From contig JAGARK010000040.1 of assembly GCA_017622295.1 (NCBI GenBank), positions 1 to 64,000 of the forward strand: DNA of 64,000 nucleotides, given 5' to 3'. The notes beneath the pieces were generated by a model, which searched no databases, was not told the DNA's origin, and was given only the letters and a program-made list of their open reading frames with translations. This stretch comes from Oscillospiraceae bacterium. Lineage in GTDB: Bacteria > Bacillota > Clostridia > Oscillospirales > Oscillospiraceae. Positions 58,385 to 64,000 of this stretch are shown here, piece by piece. The number at the start of each line of letters is the position of its first letter. The stretch's first letter is position 1. A program made the position numbers and the translations under genes.

Positions 58385-60526
58385 ATGCTGACCATCGCTG
58401 AAATCCTGTCCCAGGAACTGGGACAGAAGCAGGAATATGTTGAAAATGTCATCCAGCTGATGGATGAAGGAAATACAATCCCCTTTATCGCCCGATACCG
58501 CAAGGAAATGCACGGAAGCATGGACGATACCACCCTGCGCAATCTGGAGACCCGCCTGACCTATCTTCGAAACCTTCAGAACCGCCGGGATGAAGTGAAG
58601 AAATCCATCGAAAACCAGGGAAAGCTCACCGAAGAACTCTCCGCTGCCATTGACAACGCCTCCACCATGACTGAGGTGGAAGACCTGTACCGCCCCTACA
58701 AGCAGAAGCGCCGCACCCGCGGAAGCGTGGCCCGGGAAAAGGGTCTGGAGCCTCTGGCAGAAGCCATCTTCGCACAGGACGGACAGGACCCCGCCATTTT
58801 AGCCGCGGAATATGTCAATACGGAAAAAGGTGTCAATTCTATCGAAGAAGCCCTGGCCGGCGCTTCCGACATCATCGCCGAAGATCTCAGCGATGACGCT
58901 GCCATCCGCAAATCCCTCCGGGAACTGATGGGAAGAAAGGCTGTCCTGACCTGCAAGGCCGACAATGCCGATGAGGACAGCGTATACCGCCTGTATTACG
59001 ATTTCTGCATGCCCCTTTCCCGGCTGCTGGATCATCAGATCCTGGCCATCAACCGGGGCGAAAAGGAAGGTATTCTGAAGCCTGTGATCACTCTTCCGGG
59101 CAATGAAGGCGCCGCGCTGGTGTGCCGGGCCGCTTTGAAGCCCACCACCCATGTCTCTGCTTTTGTTCGGGCTGCGGCGGAAGACGCCTATGCCCGGCTG
59201 ATCCTCCCCTCCTTGCAGCGGGAGCTGCGGTCTGAATTTATTGACCGGGCCAATCAGGGTGCCATCCGGAACTTCGCCCTGAATCTGAAGCCTCTGCTGA
59301 TGCAGCCCCCGGTCAAGGGCTTCGTCACCATGGGTCTGGACCCCGGATACCGCAACGGCTGCAAGGTGGCCGTGGTGGATCCCACCGGCAAGGTGCTGGA
59401 TACCTCCGTGGTCTACCCCACCTTCAGCGACAAGAAGAAGCAGGAGGCCATTGCGGTCCTCTCGGGTCTGATGCGCCGCCATAGAGTGCAGCACATCGCC
59501 ATCGGCAACGGCACCGCCTCCCGGGAGACGGAAGCCATGACCGTGGAGCTGCTTCGTTCCTTCCCGGAGGCAAGCTATATGATCGTCAGCGAAGCCGGCG
59601 CCTCAGTCTATTCCGCCTCCCCTCTGGCGGCGGAGGAATTTCCCAATTATGATGTGAACCTGCGCAGCGCCGTGTCCATCGCCCGGCGGCTCCAGGATCC
59701 TTTGGCGGAGCTGGTCAAAATCGATCCCAAGGCCATCGGTGTGGGACAGTATCAGCACGACTGCCCCCAGAAGGAGCTGGACAGCGCCCTGGGCGCCGTT
59801 GTGGAGGACTGCGTCAACGCCGTGGGCGTGGATGTGAACACTGCCTCCCGAAGCCTGCTGCAGCAGGTTTCCGGCCTGAATGCGACTACCGCCAAGAACA
59901 TCGTGGCATATCGTGAGGAAAACGGCCCCTTCACCAGCCGCAGCCAGCTGAAAAAGGTTCCCAAGCTGGGCCCCAAGGCCTTTGAGCAGTCCGCCGGCTT
60001 CCTGCGGGTTCCAGAAAGCAAGGAAGTGCTGGACAACACCGGCGTCCATCCCGAATCCTATGCCGCTGCCAAGAGCGTTCTAGCCCTGTTCGGCTTGAAG
60101 AAGGGTGACGATCTGACAGATCTGCCCAAAAAGCTGGCTGTCTACGGTCTGAGCAAGGCCGCCGCTGAATGCGCCGTGGGTGAACCCACCCTCCAGGACA
60201 TCGTCAAGGAACTGAGCAAGCCCGGCCGGGATCCTCGCGACGAACTGCCTCCTCCCATTCTGCGCAAGGATGTGCTGGAAATGAAGGATCTGAAGCCCGG
60301 CATGGAGCTCACCGGCACCGTTCGGAACGTCATCGACTTCGGCGTCTTTGTGGACATCGGCGTTCATCAGGATGGCCTGGTGCACATCTCTCAGGTGGCC
60401 AACCGCCGTCTGAAGCATCCCAGCGAAGCGGTCAAGGTCGGCGACGTGGTCAATGTCGTGGTACTGGATGTGGACGAAAAGCGCCACCGCATCAGCCTTT
60501 CCATGAAGCAGGCAAAGCAGCAATAA
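58385..60526 (+). CDS. tex: Tex family S1 RNA-binding protein
   Basis: A 713-residue transcription accessory factor that binds nucleic acids. N-terminal Tex domain: NTIPFIARYRKEMHGSMDDT near residues 30-49. YqgF-like RNase H fold around 320-440: TMGLDPGYRNGCKVAVVDPT. Helix-hairpin-helix region around 490-540: LNATTAKNIVAYREENGPFT, KVPKLGPKAFEQSAGFLRV. C-terminal S1 domain about 640-711: GMELTGTVRNVIDFGVFVDI. All modules are present. AAGGAGAC precedes ATG 58385; an in-frame ATG further up is less likely. An extended -10 (TGATATAGT) lies at 58345-58352. Confidence 0.95.
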   Translation: MLTIAEILSQELGQKQEYVENVIQLMDEGNTIPFIARYRKEMHGSMDDTTLRNLETRLTYLRNLQNRRDEVKKSIENQGKLTEELSAAIDNASTMTEVEDLYRPYKQKRRTRGSVAREKGLEPLAEAIFAQDGQDPAILAAEYVNTEKGVNSIEEALAGASDIIAEDLSDDAAIRKSLRELMGRKAVLTCKADNADEDSVYRLYYDFCMPLSRLLDHQILAINRGEKEGILKPVITLPGNEGAALVCRAALKPTTHVSAFVRAAAEDAYARLILPSLQRELRSEFIDRANQGAIRNFALNLKPLLMQPPVKGFVTMGLDPGYRNGCKVAVVDPTGKVLDTSVVYPTFSDKKKQEAIAVLSGLMRRHRVQHIAIGNGTASRETEAMTVELLRSFPEASYMIVSEAGASVYSASPLAAEEFPNYDVNLRSAVSIARRLQDPLAELVKIDPKAIGVGQYQHDCPQKELDSALGAVVEDCVNAVGVDVNTASRSLLQQVSGLNATTAKNIVAYREENGPFTSRSQLKKVPKLGPKAFEQSAGFLRVPESKEVLDNTGVHPESYAAAKSVLALFGLKKGDDLTDLPKKLAVYGLSKAAAECAVGEPTLQDIVKELSKPGRDPRDELPPPILRKDVLEMKDLKPGMELTGTVRNVIDFGVFVDIGVHQDGLVHISQVANRRLKHPSEAVKVGDVVNVVVLDVDEKRHRISLSMKQAKQQ

Positions 60527-60531
60527 CGTAA

Positions 60532-60559
60532 AAACGGCACCCCGATCGGGGTGCCGTTT
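60532..60559. terminator. Bidirectional terminator after tex
   Basis: AAACGGCACCCC/GGGGTGCCGTTT, 12-bp stem, GATC loop, between convergent genes. Confidence 0.9.
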
Positions 60560-60562
60560 CGT

Positions 60563-60820
60563 TTATTCTTTTTTGGGCTCTTCGTCCCGGAATTTCATGT
60601 TCTGGTTCATGATGGTCCAGACGGGAATCATGGAAATGACGATGTAGATTGCCGCAGCAATCATAATCACCGCCGCAAAGCCGGAAAGCTTCAGATAAAT
60701 GGTCAAGCCAATCATCAACGCGGCAATCAGCAGCCGCAATGCAGTGGATTTCTTTACCTTATCCCGGGCAACTTCCTTGCGCAGCTCCGGATCCATCTCT
60801 TCATAGTTGGTATTGGGCAT
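60563..60820 (-). CDS. Small two-helix membrane protein, 85 residues
   Basis: MPNTNYEEMDPELRKEVARD begins a polar N-terminus, followed by two membrane helices near residues 28-43 (LRLLIAALMIGLTIYL) and 47-69 (FAAVIMIAAAIYIVISMIPV) and a charged C-terminus. No family recognised. It lies 24 bases after trpS on the same strand and ends at the shared terminator; probably cotranscribed with trpS. Confidence 0.65.
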   Translation of the reverse strand: MPNTNYEEMDPELRKEVARDKVKKSTALRLLIAALMIGLTIYLKLSGFAAVIMIAAAIYIVISMIPVWTIMNQNMKFRDEEPKKE

Positions 60821-60844
60821 ATCGCAGTCTCCTGAATATCCTGA

Positions 60845-61873
60845 TCAGCGGGCAACGAAACCAACCTTTTTGTAGACCTTGCGCAGAGTCTTCTCAGCAA
60901 CGTAGCTGGCCTTCTGGGCGCCGTCACGGTAGACGGATTCCAGATATGCCTTATCCTTCATCAGACGCATGGACTCCTCACGAATGGGGCGCAGATGCTC
61001 CACGACTGCTTCACCAACCACGGGCTTGAACTTGCCGTAGCCGCAGCCGATGAACTCGTTCTCGATCTCCTCGAAGGTCTTACCGGTGACGGCGGAATAG
61101 ATGGTCATCAGGTTGGCAACGCCGGGCTTGTTCTCCTTGTCGTAGCGGACGCAGTTTTCGGTGTCGGAGTCGGTGATGGCACGCTTGAACTGCTTCATGA
61201 TCACAGCGGGATCGTCCATCAGCAGAACGCGGCCAGTGTCCTCATTCTCGGACTTGGACATTTTGGCCAGAGGATTGGTCAGGCTCATAACGCGGGCGCC
61301 GACCTTGGGGATGAAGGGCTCGGGAATCTTGAAGACATCGCCGTAGATGCCGTTGAAGCGGCGGGCGATGACGTGGGTCAGCTCCACATGCTGTTTCTGA
61401 TCTTCACCGACAGGCACCAGGTCGGGCTGGTACAGCAGGATATCGCCGGCCATCAGGCTGGGGTAGGTAAAGAGGCCTGCGTTGATGTTGTCAGCATTCT
61501 TGGCGGACTTGTCCTTGAACTGGGTCATACGGCTCAGTTCTCCGAACATGGAATAGCAGTCCAGGATCCAGCCCAGCTCTGCGTGCTGGTGGACATGGGA
61601 CTGGATGAACAGGGTGTTCTTCTCAGGGTCCAGGCCGCAGGCGATGTACTGGGCCAGCTGCTCCAGGGTGCGGCGGCGCAGGTCGGCGGGGTTCTGACGG
61701 ACGGTGATGGCATGAAGATCCGCCATAAAATAGAAACAATCAAACTGATCGGCCCGCTCGGCCCAGTTCTTAACGGCGCCCAGATAGGAGCCCAAGGTAA
61801 GATCACCGGAGGGCTTAATGCCGGAAAGCATTCTCTTCTTGGGGGCAGGAGCTGCCTGAATCATTTCACTCAT
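60845..61873 (-). CDS. trpS: Tryptophan-tRNA ligase
   Basis: Class I aminoacyl-tRNA synthetase that charges tRNA-Trp. The 342 residues include SGIKPSGDLTLGSYLGAVKN near 17-36 (HIGH-type motif as TLGS), LPVGEDQKQHVELTHVIARR near 173, and KMSKS in NPLAKMSKSENED near 208-220. An Ala/Pro-rich N-terminal extension of about 14 residues is present. No T-box leader is seen in the short divergent gap. Confidence 0.94.
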   Translation of the reverse strand: MSEMIQAAPAPKKRMLSGIKPSGDLTLGSYLGAVKNWAERADQFDCFYFMADLHAITVRQNPADLRRRTLEQLAQYIACGLDPEKNTLFIQSHVHQHAELGWILDCYSMFGELSRMTQFKDKSAKNADNINAGLFTYPSLMAGDILLYQPDLVPVGEDQKQHVELTHVIARRFNGIYGDVFKIPEPFIPKVGARVMSLTNPLAKMSKSENEDTGRVLLMDDPAVIMKQFKRAITDSDTENCVRYDKENKPGVANLMTIYSAVTGKTFEEIENEFIGCGYGKFKPVVGEAVVEHLRPIREESMRLMKDKAYLESVYRDGAQKASYVAEKTLRKVYKKVGFVAR

Positions 61874-61909
61874 AATAATTACGCTTCCTTTTTTCGATAT
61901 GGTTGTTAT

Positions 61910-61938
61910 ATTTTAGCACAGTTGCATCCGATGCGCAA
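61910..61938 (-). promoter_or_regulatory. Promoter of trpS
   Basis: Minus strand TTGCGC (61938-61933), 17-base spacer, TAAAAT (61915-61910), 36 bases before the ATG. Confidence 0.65.
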
Positions 61939-61962
61939 GGATAATTTCTGCCGACTGGCATA

Positions 61963-61991
61963 TTGATTTCCAACGTGCTGTGTGGTATATT
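61963..61991 (+). promoter_or_regulatory. Promoter of gltX
   Basis: TTGATT (61963-61968), 17-base spacer, TATATT (61986-61991) with TGG extended -10, 38 bases before ATG 62030. Divergent from the trpS promoter. Confidence 0.7.
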
Positions 61992-62029
61992 CTATGGTAG
62001 ATTATTATGACAAAAAGAGGTAGAAACTT

Positions 62030-63676
62030 ATGGATTATAAAGCTCTTTCCGAACTGCTCTTCCCCAATGTGACCGACACCCCCGAGTCCCTGGAAGAGAA
62101 GTTCCCCCTGCGTAACGTTCCCGAGGGCGCTGTCGTCACCCGCATGGCCCCCTCCCCCACCGGCTTTGTCCATCTGGGCAATCTGGTGCAGGGTCTGACC
62201 TCCGAGCGTATGGCCCACCAGAGCGGCGGTGTTCTTTTCCTGCGTGTGGAAGATACCGACGCCAAGCGTGAGGTTCCCGGCGCTGTGGAAGTTCTGATTG
62301 ACACCCTGAAGCACTACGGCATCCAGTTTGACGAAGGTGCCACCCACGACGGCGACAATGGCATTTACGGCCCCTACCGTCAGCGTCAGCGTGCCGCCAT
62401 CTACCATGTCTACGCCAAGAAACTGGTTTCCGAAGGCCAGGCATATCCCTGCTTCTGCACCGAGGAAGAGCTGTCCGCCATGCGTGAAGCTCAGGAAGCT
62501 GCCAAGGAGACCACCGGCTACTACGGCAAGTACGCCATGTGGCGTGACCGCTCTATGGAGGATATTCAGGCTCAGCTGGACGCAGGAAATCCCTGGGTCC
62601 TGCGTTTCAAGTCCATGGGCTCCATTGAGAATCAGTTCAAGTTTGACGACCTGGTCAAGGGCAAGCTGACCATCACCGAGAATAATGTTGACCATGTCCT
62701 GCTGAAGTCCGACGGCATCCCCACCTACCACTTCGCCCACGCTGTGGACGATCACCTGATGCGTACTACCCACGTGGTCCGCGGCGACGAGTGGCTGCCC
62801 ACCCTGCCCTTCCATATCCAGCTGTTCAAGGCTCTGGGCTTTAAGCTGCCCAAGTACGTCCACATCGGACCTCTGATGAAGATGGACGGCACCTCCAAGC
62901 GCAAGCTGAGTAAGCGCAAGGACCCCGAACTGGCTCTGACCTTCTACAAGGCAGAAGGCTTCCCCGTCAAGGCAGTCTATGAGTACATCATGACCATCCT
63001 GAACTCCAACTTTGAGGACTGGCGCCGGGCCAATCCCGACACCCCTGCCGAGGACTTCAAGTTCAGCCCCAAGAAGCTGAATCCCGCCGGTTCTCTGTTT
63101 GACTATGCCAAGCTGACCGATGTTTCCAAAAACGTCATCTCCAGAATGGACGCTGAAACCGTCTGCGCTCTGCTGACCGAGTGGGCTCAGGAATTCGATC
63201 CCGACTTCGGTGCCAAACTGGCCGCCGATCCTGCCTACGCAACCTCCATCCTGGCCATCGGCCGGGGCGGGAAGAAGCCCCGCAAGGACCTGGCCGTCTG
63301 GAAGGACGCCAAGGAATACATGGGCTTCTTCTACGATGAGTATTTGAACGCTCCCGTCTTCGACGAGAAGTTCGATAAGGCCGTTGTTGTAGATGCCCTG
63401 AACCGCTTCCTGGAGAAGTTCGATATCGCCGATGATTCCAATACCTGGTTTGAAAAGGTCAAGACCATCACCACCGACATGGGCTTCACCACGGACATGA
63501 AGGCCTACAAGGCAGATCCCACCGCCTTCCCCGGCACTGTCGCCGACATCTCCACCATGGTCCGCGTAGCAGTTACCGGCAAGACCAACTCCCCCGACCT
63601 GTACACCGTCATGCAGATCCTGGGCTACGAGCGCACCGTCGAGCGTATCCGCAGCGGTATCGCAGCCCTCGTCTGA
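62030..63676 (+). CDS. gltX: Glutamate-tRNA ligase
   Basis: Class I synthetase charging tRNA-Glu (and probably tRNA-Gln, amended by amidotransferase). The 548 residues hold the HIGH-type motif in RMAPSPTGFVHLGNL near 38-52, FLRVEDTDAKR near 75, and KLSKRKD near 286-292 as the KMSKS equivalent. The C-terminal anticodon-binding domain runs from about 330. The sequence belongs to the longer clostridial GltX branch (normal GltX about 480-500), with a roughly 35-residue N-terminal extension. AGAGGTAG precedes the ATG. Confidence 0.93.
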   Translation: MDYKALSELLFPNVTDTPESLEEKFPLRNVPEGAVVTRMAPSPTGFVHLGNLVQGLTSERMAHQSGGVLFLRVEDTDAKREVPGAVEVLIDTLKHYGIQFDEGATHDGDNGIYGPYRQRQRAAIYHVYAKKLVSEGQAYPCFCTEEELSAMREAQEAAKETTGYYGKYAMWRDRSMEDIQAQLDAGNPWVLRFKSMGSIENQFKFDDLVKGKLTITENNVDHVLLKSDGIPTYHFAHAVDDHLMRTTHVVRGDEWLPTLPFHIQLFKALGFKLPKYVHIGPLMKMDGTSKRKLSKRKDPELALTFYKAEGFPVKAVYEYIMTILNSNFEDWRRANPDTPAEDFKFSPKKLNPAGSLFDYAKLTDVSKNVISRMDAETVCALLTEWAQEFDPDFGAKLAADPAYATSILAIGRGGKKPRKDLAVWKDAKEYMGFFYDEYLNAPVFDEKFDKAVVVDALNRFLEKFDIADDSNTWFEKVKTITTDMGFTTDMKAYKADPTAFPGTVADISTMVRVAVTGKTNSPDLYTVMQILGYERTVERIRSGIAALV

Positions 63677-63689
63677 TCGGGGGATGCTG

Positions 63690-64000
63690 ATGGAAGGTCT
63701 TCGTTCCAGAACCGATGATATTTTCAGCACCCTGATCCATTCCTATAACAACCTGACCAAATCAGAAACCAAGGTTGCCGACTACATCCTGCGTCACAAG
63801 CAGCAGGTACCCCTGCAGAGCATCTCCGGGCTGGCCGCTGCCTGTGAGGTCAGTGAAGCGACCATCAGCCGCTTCTGTCACAGCGTCGGCTGCCAAAGCT
63901 TCAACGAATTCAAGCTGGCTGTGGTTCATGCCAATTCCAGCTCCGATGCCGCAGCCACCGACACAGACCTGTACAGTACGGTTCTGCCCACAGATTCCGT
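63690..64000 (+). CDS. RpiR/MurR-type transcriptional regulator (partial)
   Basis: The first 103 codons of an RpiR-family regulator, cut by the window end. MEGLRSRTDDIFSTLIHSYN starts it; LTKSETKVADYILRHKQQVP and LAAACEVSEATISRFCHSVG, CQSFNEFKLAV form the N-terminal HTH_6 domain. The sugar-phosphate (SIS) domain would follow outside. Two ATGs are possible (63684, 63690); the second is better spaced from GGGGG. It is 13 bases after gltX and probably cotranscribed. Confidence 0.85.
   Translation, partial: MEGLRSRTDDIFSTLIHSYNNLTKSETKVADYILRHKQQVPLQSISGLAAACEVSEATISRFCHSVGCQSFNEFKLAVVHANSSSDAAATDTDLYSTVLPTDS

Noticed and set aside
61874..62029. T-box leader for trpS or gltX
   Set aside because: The divergent gap is only 156 bases and two ordinary promoters fill it.
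61913..63730. A 605-codon minus-strand frame opposite gltX
   Set aside because: Long antisense frames arise from the GC-rich third positions of gltX; no family resemblance or ribosome site.
1..64000. CRISPR array, prophage, transposase or integrase
   Set aside because: No regularly spaced repeats and no protein of these classes were recognised anywhere in the window.

Overview
The window looks like a chromosomal stretch of a spore-forming, gut-type Clostridia member, probably Oscillospiraceae/Ruminococcaceae (order Oscillospirales). The reasons are: a complete eight-gene spoIIIA operon; a SpoIVFB-like M50 protease beside the TIGR03960/TIGR03936 radical-SAM pair; the tig-clpP-clpX-lon-engB order; the rplS-lepB-rbgA-rnhB-yraN order; moderately GC-rich coding sequence with CTG/GCC-heavy codon use; AGGAGG-type ribosome binding sites; and sigma-A promoters with 17-bp spacers. 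I see no phage, transposase, insertion sequence or CRISPR array. The genus is inferred only from gene content.

Layout. 1-4.7 kb is accessory: a DUF3892 gene, a 3' remnant of a CotJC/manganese-catalase-like gene, a leftward operon of small and membrane proteins (including a 38-residue ORF with a strong SD), a lipoprotein and an HTH regulator. 4.7-8.6 kb is the arginine operon argG-argH-argF, with a consensus promoter and a perfect ARG box. 8.6-10.8 kb holds a flavin reductase-like gene, a frameshifted PspC gene and an M20 amidohydrolase. 10.8-15.7 kb is a leftward operon: asp23, nusB, a TsaD paralogue, xseA, xseB, ispA and an AlkD-like gene. 15.7-21.6 kb has a MATE transporter and spoIIIAA-AH. 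21.7-26.1 kb is tepA, a divergent uppP and ftsK/spoIIIE. 26.1-28.7 kb has small housekeeping and unknown genes. 28.3-35.3 kb is the protein quality-control cluster. 35.3-41.2 kb is a phosphoesterase, then the rplS/lepB/rbgA/rnhB/yraN/dipeptidase/ThrC-like run.

42-49.3 kb is the most unusual part. Two identical tRNA-Pro(GGG) genes sit in duplicated palindromic modules on either side of a lone nanA-like gene, and a third tRNA-Pro (CGG) is followed by repeated twin hairpins. Between them lie a thioesterase, the radical-SAM pair and the M50 protease. 49.3-54 kb carries a potassium channel and an ADP-ribose cassette (macro domain-HTH fusion, ADP-ribosylglycohydrolase interrupted by an in-frame TGA, VWA protein whose SD lies in a long hairpin). 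54-64 kb has a MATE pump, an ECF sigma/anti-sigma pair, an Fe-S aldo/keto reductase, tex, trpS, gltX and the start of an RpiR-type regulator.

How the genes work together: arginine synthesis from citrulline/aspartate under ArgR; forespore-mother cell channel assembly (SpoIIIA) with chromosome pumping (FtsK/SpoIIIE); proteolysis (Tig, ClpXP, Lon); ribosome maturation (L19, RbgA, EngB); DNA repair (XseAB, AlkD-like, RNase HII). All functions come from reading sequence and motifs; no database search was run.
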